From contig OX424560.1 of the NCBI GenBank assembly GCA_949152475.1, positions 20,957,106 to 21,021,105 of the forward strand: a stretch of 64,000 bases of DNA, read 5' to 3'. This DNA is from Terebella lapidaria (taxonomy: Eukaryota; Annelida; Polychaeta; Terebellida; Terebellidae). A program made the translations under genes and the position numbers. The notes beneath the pieces are model-generated. The model was given only the letters and a program-made list of their open reading frames with translations. It had not been told where the DNA came from and searched no databases. Shown piece after piece: positions 49,401-61,665 of the stretch. Numbering within the stretch: the stretch's first letter is position 1; each line of letters opens with the position of its first letter.

Positions 49401-50049
49401 AAGAAGACGGAACAGATGCTTAGTTCGCGGTCAAGTGCTATATTAATTTATATTGACAGGCAGGTTCACTGGTGATTTAACGTCAATATCTCACAAGGAA
49501 AGGCCCTAATACTACAGAGTGTATAAAATCGCGTATATGCACTGTGCTGTTACATCCTTGTTCGTAATATCAACATTCAGCCTGCTGCGATATGGGGCGG
49601 CCATATACCCTAACGAACATCACCTGTGTCAAATGCATTTGTTTAAAAACTGCACCAATGTATTTTCATGAATGCATTCAAGCAATATTTTCGATGTGAT
49701 ACTCCACAGTTGTCAGTGCAAGCTACAGGCAAAACGTGTACAGGAGCAATATACGTTCAGTAACAATGACATGTAATCGAATGGTAGCTGGGTCTGAATT
49801 TTGACCAAAATTGACCGGTAAAATCCCAGAAAATTATTGACAATAATCCACCAGCGAAATACCTATGATTTTCGATTGATCAGATTTCATTGGCATAAAC
49901 CAATCTCTCCACACTGGCTAAACTCCTGCATACATTTCTGGCAATAGAATAATAGTTTTTGATAGGCTTTTATTCAATATGGAAATGTACAACGACGCAT
50001 GCCTGTTGTAATTAGGCTGTATAAGCGTAGACTCGATGATCTCCACATC
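49400..50049. other. Upstream intergenic stretch, no gene seen
   Basis: AT-rich sequence between the presumed promoter region and the repeat cluster; no domain-bearing frame or repeat identified. Confidence 0.45.
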
Positions 50050-50050
50050 T

Positions 50051-50110
50051 TTTACTGTCGGCCATTATATTTTACTGTCGGCCATTATATTTTACTGTCG
50101 ACCATTATGC
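50051..50110 (+). repeat. 20-bp tandem repeat, three copies
   Basis: Three consecutive copies of TTTACTGTCGGCCATTATAT; the third has changes at its centre and end. Confidence 0.85.
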
Positions 50111-50117
50111 TGTTTTA

Positions 50118-50182
50118 CAGACCCCAGAAATATCATAATCACCTCGGCTTCGCCTCAGTCATTATGATATTTCTGGGATCTG
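50118..50182. repeat. Hairpin with 22-bp arms
   Basis: CCCAGAAATATCATAAT (ending 50139) is perfectly inverted at 50161-50177, extended by CAGAC/ATCTG with one mismatch. The 21-base loop contains GGCTTCGCC. Probably part of a palindromic MITE or the end of the repeat element that follows. Confidence 0.75.
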
Positions 50183-50254
50183 TAAGTATGTAAAACAACA
50201 ACATAATGTAGAACATAGGCCCAAGGGACCTGTATCTTACCGGCTAGCCAATAG

Positions 50255-51010
50255 GTGATCGGACCGATGGTCTGGTAACTTCAAGGTTACAAGTATATTC
50301 AGCATAATCATTTCCTATATGTACACATTTGATTTCTAAGCTGCAAAGTCGATAATAAGCGAGATCTTAGCCATTTTGTGCTCTGACCTTAAAAATTAGG
50401 TCAAAGGTCAAATTCAAGGTCAGGAGAATATTCAGCATATATCACTTCCTATATGCCCACAATTGATTCCTAAGCTGTAAAGTCAATAATAAGCGAGTTA
50501 TTGGCCATTTTGTGCTCTGACCTTGAAAGTGAGGTTAAAGGTCAAATTCAAGGTCACGAGAATATTCAGCATATATCATTTCCTATATGTCCACAATTGA
50601 TTCCCAAGCTGTAAAGTCGATAATAAGCGAGATACTAGTGATTTTGTGCTCTCGACCTTGAAAATGAGGTCAAAGGTCAGATTTAAGGTCATCAGAATTT
50701 TCGGCATATATCATTTCCTATATGGTCACAATAGATTTCTAAGCTGTAAAGTCGATAATAAGCGAGATATTAGCCATTTTGTGCTCTGACCTTAAAAAAT
50801 AGGTCAAAGGTCAAATTCAAGGTCACGAGAATATTCAGCATATATCACTTCCTATATGCCCACAATTGATTCCTAAGCTGTAAAGTCAATAATAAGCGAA
50901 ATATTGGCCATTTTGTGCTCTGACCTTGAAAATGAGGTTAAACGTCAAATTCAAGGTCACGAGAATATTCAGCATATATCATTTCCTATATGTCCACGAT
51001 TGATTACTAG
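50255..51010 (+). repeat. Six-copy ~134-bp tandem repeat carrying nuclear-receptor half sites
   Basis: The block CCTATATG recurs at about 50314, 50448, 50582, 50717, 50851 and 50984 (spacings 134, 134, 135, 134, 133). Each unit has TGACCTT near its end, then AGGTCAAAGGTCA-like and TTCAAGGTCA sequence. Perfect AGGTCAAAGGTCA (DR1) occurs at 50398-50410, 50667-50679 and 50801-50813; TCAAGGTCA follows the motif in most units (for example 50414-50422). It lies about 1.6-2.4 kb upstream of the lectin-CUB-CCP start codon. Whether the sites act as enhancers is unknown. Confidence 0.85.
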
Positions 51011-51480
51011 TCTCTAATCTCAACATTAAGTGAGATATCAAGAACATTGTGGCCCATTATAAAGCATAGGAGAATTTAACATGGGAAAGTCTTATTTGGG
51101 CCCCGTAAGCAACATCAAAATGGCCGCCACACGCAGACCGGCGATTCAAGAGCATCGAAACTTATACACATTATAAAGATGCACGAGGGGAACATCTTGA
51201 AACTAAAATCTCAAAACTGATCAGACAGTTTGTGAGAAAATAATTTTTAAAGTTGAAAACATGCAAAAACAGCCATTTTCGGCATAAAAATGGCCGCCAA
51301 AACTGCATAATCGATTCAATAAAAAAAAAATGAAAAAAACATCTGGGGGTATTGACCCAATACATATTCACACAAATGTATGGACAAATTCATCAGCCCG
51401 AAAAAAAGATAAAAAACGTTAACAGATGATGTGGTGGACGACGACGACGACGACGACGGACGACGGACGAAAAACCTAAA
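51011..51480 (+). repeat. Right flank of the 134-bp repeat element with (GAC)n tail
   Basis: Contains two AAAATGGCCGCCA motifs (about 51117-51129 and 51287-51299) and ends in a GAC/GGAC microsatellite at about 51436-51470. The order of core tandem repeats then a microsatellite parallels the 6.0-7.7 kb element. No gene. Confidence 0.45.
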
Positions 51481-53352
51481 AAGTAAGCTAAAAAAGTCAA
51501 TAACTATAGAGTATTTTATAGCATTATTTTATGCAAGACTATGATATGTATGTATTGTACAAGCAATGTCATTACACGTTCATTGACATCATTTGAATTT
51601 GTTCGAACTTTTAAATATTCAGCCATATTAACTCATATGGATAGATATAGTTTGCAATTGTCATCGCATTTCATCCTGTCCGATCCTATGGATTTATTGT
51701 GCAATCTAAGTTTATTATACAAGTATTTAACCCGCGAGCGATTTGTTAACATTCAAAACGATAATGGATTTGTTTTGTTCACAAATGCCACGTGAACACG
51801 CAGTATTAAAATAATCGGTACTAGGTACAATAAGTTACACAACGAACAAGACTATATGTTTACGAACAACAAATTCACGATGTGTCCCGAATGCGAACAA
51901 GGGGATGTAAGATGAATTTGGTAGAGATATATTCGGCTTGGCCAAAGGTCATATTACTAAGTAAAAATACAAATATCAAATGACATATATAAATGCTTGG
52001 CTTTCAATGTGACATTGACATTTCCACGTTCATACGAAGGGACCAACAAACTGCATAGCAGATGAATTCATTTTATAACATCGAAGCACAATCCTTCAAA
52101 TAAATGACATTTGAAAGCATTTAATCTATTTCATGTCAGTTTCAAATAGCGTTGGATTCCTGTGGTACAAGTCTTTTTTCTATTCCAGTTTTCCAAACAT
52201 AATTTGACATTATAGTATTTTTCATCAGAATTATTCGCAGGAGCGATTCTGGGACGCAAACCCGGTTTCACATTTACTATGGTCAAAGTATGATCTGAAG
52301 TCAGATTCAAACGACACCCTCCAAAGTTTTGTAACATGGTTTTGCAATATTACTTTGTTTTGGATCATATGATCAACATGGAATACAGCAGGAAATTCAG
52401 TTAAACAAAGAATTGTAGCCAACTACAGAATACGCACTACACCAGAGTCAGTAGCGCACCATAATCACTACAATAGCCACATGAAATCGACATTGAAGCG
52501 GCACTTGCACTTAGTTACTAATATTTGTTCAATTGAAAAACCGGCTCAGTTGACAAAATTATATCAAAACAAAAATCGCATACACATGGTTATTTATGCG
52601 CTATTTCACCCGAAACAGAAGGCTGAAAGTGGTGTTTACATCAAGATTGACAGGCGCGCAAGTTTATGTTTATGTTTACATTGGAATCAGGTCTTTGAGA
52701 GAGGAATTCCTGACACGTCACACATTCAACCACGGTGGCCAGTCGTTCCACATTGTTGCTGGTAAGATATCGATTTTAGTATGGTTTGGGTCCGTGTCAT
52801 TATAAACACACTGGATGCGACTACGTTCCAACATGGTCCTGGTAAAGTGTGATAATTCATACATAGAATATTGGTGCACACCACCAGTTTCTCTAAATAT
52901 TGATTTTTTTCATGACATTGCTGAAAATAACGGAATTCGTTTTTTAAACTAGCAACAACGCGAAACGAATGGTCACCGTATGTGAGATATCTACACTCAT
53001 CGCGCTCATGAATTCATGAATATGCAAATATTACGCATGACCGCATACTAGGCCATCGAGTGAACCGAGGAAGTGACCGAGGAAATCCCTCGATATTTTA
53101 GCTTACAAGACGCGTGTGTGTTGTTCTATTGTCACCATTTTGCAACTGACATGTCTATCAGTTTATAGGACTAAAAATATGCATAGGCCATAAAAATATC
53201 CTGGGAAGTGGAAAGAAGTGAAAAAGCCGCTTTAAACTGTCTAACACAGTTAAATTTTGTGCCCTACAAATTCCAATCAAGTCTGATTCTTCCCCTATTA
53301 TTCTTAGCACAAAGTTTCTTCAGACTTCTGTTATCTACAACCCCCTCCGCGG

Positions 53353-53381
53353 CACCCCCCCCCCCCCCCAAAAAAAAAAAA
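53353..53381. repeat. Homopolymer C run followed by A run
   Basis: About 16 C and about 12 A in succession within unit 1 of the triplication; a low-complexity spot prone to length change. Confidence 0.85.
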
Positions 53382-56300
53382 TTTAAATACCAAATGTCTG
53401 AAATGCATGTATTGCTAATTATTTCCTCTAAACAAATTTATGTTTGCATATGATCTTGAGTTTGCCTGAACCTACATGTCATGAGATACATCTGCGAACA
53501 GTTGAATTCGAGAGTGAATGTCAGCGTCAGTTTTAAACTCACTATATGAATAATTTCTATTGCTATTTGCTATTTCAAGTCACAATAATATGACTCCCTC
53601 AGTATCACCCCCTTACATCTGTCCCGTGCCGTTCTGTCGTGATCCCACTATCCGCCTCAGAACTCGGTGGCACCTGCTGTCAAATCATGTATAAATATTT
53701 GATGCAGATTCCTCTTCATCTGTGGCCGGAGACATCATGATATACCATGAAGTGCAGCTCTGTATACCTCCTAGTAGTGTGAGATATACATGTAATAAGT
53801 AGACGTCTGATGTATCACACTAAAAGCGTTTGATTAAACACGTAGGGTAAAGGTTGATGATGATGAGATGACATCAAATATTCAGCATGAAATAACATCA
53901 GATCCACTCACGATCCACGCATATAGATACAGAACTCTGGTAATGTGCAGTCGTTTGACGTGGAATGTATAGATTACATCACATGGTGAATATTTGTAGG
54001 GGGCAACTAATATACAAACCAGATGTTACGACTTACATTACGTTTAAGTAGTTTTCGTCAACCACATCTCGATAGCAGTAACACTAGTCACTGCAGACAA
54101 ATTTATGTATCAATATTTTACTTATCACCTATCAATTCCACAAGGAACACACTAACCTTTGTTTCTAGACGATATGGCGTTATTCACTTGATGCATGGAA
54201 TACCACTGTCACCACCGATCCAAATAGAGAGAGCCATGTTCAAATAAACAGTTAATTTAATTATTCAAAAAAGAGAACTGGGTGTCAGCGAAGATTTCGA
54301 TATATACCGAACTAATTTTTTGAAGTCTGAACTTTATTGTGTACGATGCTTCTACCATTCTAAACCCAAATCCCGCTCTCACTATTGTCACTGCGATACT
54401 GCTCACGCAGTACTCGTTTGTCGGGAGCATAAAATATTCAATATGACACCACTTTCAAATGAAAATGTGTCGTTCCATGGACCTAGTTATGGTTGTGTGA
54501 AAATGAAACATGTTCCAATGTCTATGATCTTTCGTCAGCATTTGAGTTGCTTGTAATTTATTGTTCCTTAATTAATACCTGATACTAGTAATGCATTGTT
54601 CGAATTGCTTATTCAAATTCACTAATCACAAGATACATGTACATTGACTTTTACTGATGACCTTATCAAGTCACCCAACCCTATACAAGGTTCATACGCC
54701 GTAATGGTATGTGCTCCTCCCCCCCTTCCCTCCCACCAGACTCTTATGGGTTCCTGCTCTTGCTCAATATCATTACCAGACCAAAGATGCACCTGTTGTC
54801 AAATGATGCATCAAAATTCGTATTTATCTCTGTCTGGATATATTAAGATGCGTCACAGAGCACGGTTTCATACACCTTACTGAATGTTCGACACACAGGT
54901 ACAATGAGAAGGCGTTCGGTATATAAATACGTAGGTTAAAAGTTGATTATAATGTGATAGCATAAAATATCTAACAAGAAATAAAATCATATCACTCACG
55001 ATTGAAGTATATGAATATATTACTTTGGCAATATGCAGTAGTTCCCGGATGCAGGTTATGTAACATCAGATATTGAATTTTGCGAGCCGATGATTAAGTT
55101 AAACCAATGTACAAAAGAAATGTTATGACATATGTTACGTTGATATGTGATTTATATTTGATTGCAGTGATATATTCAATGCGAGACAATTGTCATCCTA
55201 TATTACATATCAACATTTTACCTACCACCTATCACCTCCATTTCAAACAACCATAATATTGTTTCTCTGAATGTTTTTGTCCGTTAAAGCAACATACGTA
55301 ACATAGGATTAAATATAATACCTTGAAATATTAATGATCCAGCTTCGTTTCCAAGAATGTAGTACTGTCGAAGTTATGTTTGTTTGTGTTTCGAAATGGG
55401 TGATATACAAGTTCTGATACAAACACACAACATACATAATCTCCATATTCCATGACCTGGTAAGGGAATGATGACCAGACACCAGTAGCTAATGGCGTGA
55501 TACACATACAACAGAATGGGCAGCAGCTGCCAAGCGATCTCATTAATATTTCACACCGTCCATCCATCTTCCATCTCCATCTGTAGCCAGAGTTATCAGG
55601 ACTTTGTCACAAAGTGCTGGTCCGAGCACCTGTCTGTATGATGTGTGACACCAAACAAGTGGACGCCTGGTATTTGGAAAGGGTCCAGACAATGATGAGT
55701 TTGGTGGTGATGAAATAAATATTTAAGGGAGGATAATGTCAAGAATGGAACCTTTCAGGATGTTCGAACGTGAAACTGATAATCGTATCATGAATGACGA
55801 TGCACTAATACAGTATATGCCACGAACTATGATACAAATCCTCATACAAACACAGTGATGATTGGTATTCCTTTATTGTCCACCTGAACTGAATGATAAC
55901 AGAATAATGGAAATGTACTGCATCACTCATAGTTTCTAACCTATTAAATTAGTTTGAATAAGTCTATATAAGTGAATAATATCCTTAGACATAATACACG
56001 TTCCATGGAATTCAGTCAATGGGGTAAAATGGAGGGAGGGACAATGGTGTACAATGGGGTAGGCCTAATTCACACATTGTCCACCCTTGTTCGCGCTAGT
56101 TTGAATTTTGATGTTTCTGTCCAATCTAATGTCAAAGGTATTCATCATCCTACTATCGTTAAAACAACCAGATTTTAACGATGCCAATAGCAAACCTGAA
56201 ATAAAACATTTTAGAGCATAAACAAAATCTGACTGAATAGTTTATCCAAAGACACACAGCCAAATAACAGATGAAAACAGTTCAGAAACCGGAAACAATT

Positions 56301-58002
56301 CTCATGGAATAGATGTATTACAAGAACATAAGTACTCAATCACAAACCAAAAGGCTACTAATTTTATGGTATATTTGACGCAGTACTGTTCCAGCATTTG
56401 TGCTGGGAGATATTAGTACATGCATCTGCCATGAAGTGTGGCATTATATACCTCCTAATGATGTATTTTATATAATCAGTCGACGTTTGATATAGCACAC
56501 TGAAAGCGTCAGATTATATTTGGAGGTTGAAGTTTGATGATGATGAAATGGTATCAAAAATTCAGCATGACATAACATCAGATCCGCTCACCTCGCACGT
56601 AGCATGACTATAAAACTCTGGCAATGTGCAGTCCATAGATGCAGGATTGATAGATGACACCATGTGCTGAATATTTCGCGCAGGAAGTTGGTAATGTACA
56701 AACCACTTTACTTTAGCTTTTTAGAGTAAGATTAATATTCCCAAATCTGATTGCAGTTAAATTATCCACTTATGCAACATAAACTGTATTAAATATCTCA
56801 TGTATTGCAAACGTATTTATTCGCGTCACTGAGACTATTCCTATTTGATGAAACAACATATTTTGAAAAGAATGCCTATTATACAATCCTTACAATACGA
56901 TACACACACTGAAATTTCTATGTGTAACTTCGTTATCAACTAGTTTCACAACGAACCAGACTATGTTTACAAACAAGTAATTCAAGCTTTCGGCTTGACC
57001 GGAGGTCATAGTACAAAGTAAAAATACAAATATCAAATGACATATATACAAACGCTATAGCTTCAATGTAACATTGACATTTCCATGTAACTATGAAGGA
57101 ACCAACAAGTTGGATAGTACATGAATTCATTCTATGACCACGAAAGCCAATCCTTAAACGAAATACCATTTGAAATCAGTTAATCTATGTCATCCTAGTG
57201 TCAAATGCGGTATTTTTCATCAGTATTGGCATGAGTGATTCTGGGGCGCATACCCTGGTTAACATTTAGTATGATCAAAATATGATCACAAAAAACTGGT
57301 ATACACCCTAAGATCAAATTTGAATAAAAACCTCCAAAGTTTTGTAACATGGTTTTGCAACATAACTTTGTTTTGGATAGTATGATTAACATGGAATACA
57401 GCACGAAATACAGTTATTAAGCGAGGAATGCAGCAAACTGCAGAACATGCAACGCATCAGAGCCAGGGACACGTCACTTCATCGAAATCGACACCTTCCC
57501 GCATTTTCCTCAGCATAAGTTCCTTGAGACATATTCCGTCCACCTATCCCGCACCTTCCAGCAAAAAATGAAATATCGAATGTCAGAAACATTGTTTCCG
57601 GAACCATGAAACAGTGTATTCTGATTTGATTTGAAACAACGTCATGGGGGAAGACATAATTTGACGAGAAACATGTACATTTGTGATGTGTTGAATTTAG
57701 CAGTGAATGCTAGCGTGAGTTTTAAGCTCACTCTATAAACATAAGACATAAGCAATGCTATTTCAAGTAAACATGATATAATCCCCTCACAATCATATGT
57801 CCCACGCCATTTTGTTGTGTTCCCACTATCCTCCTAACTTGCTGTCAAATGGTGCGTAAATATTTGATTCGGGCTCCTCTTCATTTGTGCCCAGAGACAT
57901 CATGATATACCATAAAGTGCAGCCCCGTTTACCTCATAGTGTTGCGAGATATACATGTAATAAGTGAACGTCTGGTGTATCATACTAAAAGCGTCTGATT
58001 AA

Positions 58003-58311
58003 CCCTTTCACTGCCAAAAACTGATTCAGACCTTGTATTCCATTGCCAAGTTATTTTGAAGAAATTATGAAATTTATATTAAAATGACATATTTATTGTG
58101 AAACAGTTTCCATTATAATAAAATATAAAGTGAGTTTGTTCTAAGTACAATGTATAGAATTTAAATTTCAAAATTTCACTATTGGGACATTAATTTAATG
58201 TTAATTTATCATGTTTCAAATTGCCCAGATTTCCCCTAATTTTGGTCGACTAAAGTCGCCTCCGGCAGTGAACCCCTCTGTCGACTAAAGTCGCCTCCGG
58301 CAGTGAAAGGG
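58003..58311. mobile_element. 309-bp piggyBac-type MITE in unit 2
   Basis: Terminal inverted repeats CCCTTTCACTGCC and GGCAGTGAAAGGG, flanked on both sides by TTAA (57999-58002, 58312-58315). Termini beginning CCC plus TTAA duplication are diagnostic of piggyBac elements. An internal direct repeat of GTCGACTAAAGTCGCCTCCG lies near the right end. No transposase. The matching site in unit 1 (GATTAAACACG, about 53833) and unit 3 (GACTAAACACG, about 63055) is empty, so insertion followed the duplication. Confidence 0.9.
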
Positions 58312-60156
58312 TTAAACACGTAGGTTACAGGTTGATGATGATGAGATGACATCAAATATTCAGGATGAAATAACATCAGAACCACTCACGATCCACTAAT
58401 ACATAGATATAGATCGCTGGCGATGTGCAGTCTTTTGATGTAGAAGATATAGAAACCGTCACATGGTAAATATATGTAGCGGTAAGTTGAATTGAATTAA
58501 TACATGAACCAAATGTTATGACACACATTGCGTTGAAGTGGTTTTCGTCATCCGAAATTTCATGAGGAACAAACGCAATTGTGTCTCTGGAATATTTTGT
58601 TCTTTCTACAGAACCAAGGCCAATCATTCAGATCATTTAAATACCCATAAAACAGAGAATTATATGTCAGCAAAGCTTTTTATCTACCGAAGTAAGTGAC
58701 AAGTCTTAACTATGTCTGAAGCCGATTCTCTCTCTCAGTCTTATCACTCTGATATTGCTCGCGAGATATAAAATCATTCCTCAGGAGCCTAAAGTTTTCA
58801 ATATGACACAACTTTCATATGATGATGTGTCGTTTGATGGACCTAGTTATGTGTGAAAATGAAAAGAGGTTCCAAAGTGTATGAACTTCATTGAACACTT
58901 CAGTTCCTTGTTATGTACACGTGTACTGTTGCATAAGCTATATCCGATATGTTTCTGGTTTTGTTTGAATTCCTGATTCATGTACGTACACTTATCACAA
59001 ATACATTGACTGGATGATATTAGCAGTGTTATCGTTTAGCATGATACACCCCCACCATTACCCCATACATCCCCATACCCCATATATCATCCCCAGGACA
59101 AAGATGCACCTGTTATCATGTGAAACATCAATATTAGAGCTTCGTCTTCATTCATGGCCGGATATAATAAGATGCGTTACAAAATGCGGATTCATACATG
59201 TTACTACTGTATGCGAAATACATATACCGTATACCAAAATACATATACTGTATACCGTATATGTACGGTATATCATTATAGAAGTTTTCAAATTAAATAC
59301 ATTGGTTGGAAGATTGATGATAATGAAAATGACATAAAATATTCAACATCAGATCGATTCACCCTCGAAGTATATAAATATAAATTCTGATAATGTGCAG
59401 ATGTTCCTGGTTGCAGGTTATGTATAATCCCATTTTGAATTAAACTATTGTACAAATACCAAACGTTTTGACATATGTTACGTTAATGTGTGATGTGTAT
59501 TTGATTGCAATAATATTATCCATTCCAAGCGACCCTGGCATCCAAACTTATATACCAACTTTCGACTTGTCCCTTGTCACCCCCATTACGAACAAACATA
59601 ATAATGTTTCTAGGAATGTTTTGGTCTGGTAAAATAACATACACAACAAAACAACATACTCAAATACAAAATCTAATGAATGAAACTGATCCAGTTCCGT
59701 TTTCTAAGAATGTAGTACGTGTAACGAAATGGATGGTATACAAGTTTTGATACATACACATAGTACTGAATCTGCATATAACACCACGTTCATTTGTGAC
59801 ATTGTGAGGGGATGATGACCAGACACCAGTAGCTAATGGCGTGATACACATACAACAGAATGGGCAGCAGCTGCCAAGCGATCTCATTAATATTTCACAC
59901 CGTTCATCCATCTTCCATCTACATCTGTAGCTAGAGTTATCAGGACTTTGGCTGGTCCGAGTACCTGTCTGTATGATGTGCCACACCAGACAAGTGGACG
60001 CCTGTTATTTGTTAAGGGTCCAGACAAAAGACTGAGTTTGGTGGTGATGGTATAAATATTTAAGGGAGGATAATGTCAAGAATAGAACGTTTCAGCAGTG
60101 AATAAACGTGACAGTGATATTGGTGTGAAGAACGACGATGCAATAATGCAATATTT

Positions 60157-61665
60157 TTGGCGGATTATTTATCCAATAATTTGGCGGAAAAAGAGTCTAA
60201 AATGGCGGTATTTTTAGACCTATCTAAGGCGTTTGATAATATAAACCATGCAATTTTGCAATTTTTCAATTTTGCACTCAATGCCACGAAAACTAACTAT
60301 ATACTGTATAACAACAATAATAGTGCTCGAGATTGTCTAGAATTAAAATTAGCTGACCAGGTTATCAACAAATGTAGCTGCACTAAATTCCTTGGGGTTT
60401 TATAGATAACAAATTGAAATGGAATCAGCATATAAACGTTGTGAGAAAAAAAAAATTGAAATTATATTTTGCTCTGAACAGAGCCAACAAATATTGCCGA
60501 CTTCCAGTCTTATTACGCTATATTACACATTGGCATATCCGCATCTGGGCTATGGTATAATATATGGGGAGGTACTCATGCTGTACACCTTAATACATTG
60601 TTAATCCTGCAAAAGAAGCTTGTCAGAATAATATGCAATGCCCTGTACAACGAACATTCTGAGCCCCTTTTCAAAACAGCCCCTTTTGAAACTTTCAGAT
60701 ATATACACACCACATGTTTCTAAGTATGTATTATCTGCGCTCACAAATGCTCTGCCCGATTCAATAAATGACATGTTTGCTCCATCGATTGATGTACATG
60801 AACATAACACACGACATAGCGCAGCCTTCAAGCTGAAATCTTCAGATGCAAAATGTGAGGCTGTCTGTCGATCTATAAAAAGAAATGGCCCAATTATTTG
60901 GAATAAATTACCCTCGACGATTTACACAAATATTCACCAGAAACTAGTGAACAAGAAAACGTTTTCTTCACGCCTCAAGCGAGAGACCTTGCGGGGCTAC
61001 CGCGGCTAGGGATGGACAGACCTGGATTCTGTGTGGTCTTGGAAGCCATTTTCTTAAAATATATTTATACAAATTTCCTTTGTGTACCTTTGTGATGTGT
61101 ATAGGTGTTGTTGCCTTTGACTTGACGGTCTGTGAAAATATGTAATTATCGGGAAAAAAATTTCAAGATGTAACTTCATTTCGAATTTTATTCCATAAGA
61201 AAATGTGTGTTCGGCAACATTTCACGAACATGTTTTGACAATAGAGTTGAAAATCAGTGTAACAATTTGCATTTTGGAAAAGCAATGCTATCTGCAATTC
61301 TCATGATTGCCGGTAAGCTACAGCACCCTTGGTGCTATGTTCTCTTCCTTTTTTTGTTCATCTGTGCTCATATTTGTAGGTACCTGTATCCACAATATTC
61401 ATGTGATTCCTATATTGAGATGTAGTTATGTTCGTGAAGTCTTACTGTTTATGATGAGCTGTGGGGTGCCTCATTTATCATAATATCAGATCTACCACGC
61501 GTAAGCTGTTCAAATTACGATTGAGGTGTACAGTCTGACAGACTTCAACCCCATAGCTCAGGGCTATACAAAGTTTTATGACTATTATTATACTTTAACA
61601 TGATATGATGAACATGTATGTATGTATAGTTCCTGAATAAATTCAATCAATCAATCAATCAATAT
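60157..61665 (+). mobile_element. 5'-truncated non-LTR (LINE) retrotransposon 3' fragment
   Basis: Plus-strand pieces match the RT and C-terminal region of a CR1/Jockey-group LINE: AVFLDLSKAFDNINHAIL at 60203-60256 (RT block around the first catalytic Asp); then, after an internal deletion of the palm region, CSCTKFLGVL; then LYYTLAYPHLGYGIIYG (about 60517-60567); then a long C-terminal segment (60638-61009) with HNTRHSAAF and GPIIWNKLPS. The frame shifts more than once, so the copy is dead. It ends after about 650 bp of 3' UTR in a TCAA tetranucleotide tail (about 61643-61662). Inserted into unit 2 of the triplication between the C block and a block found at 55.82-55.98 kb in unit 1. Confidence 0.8.
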
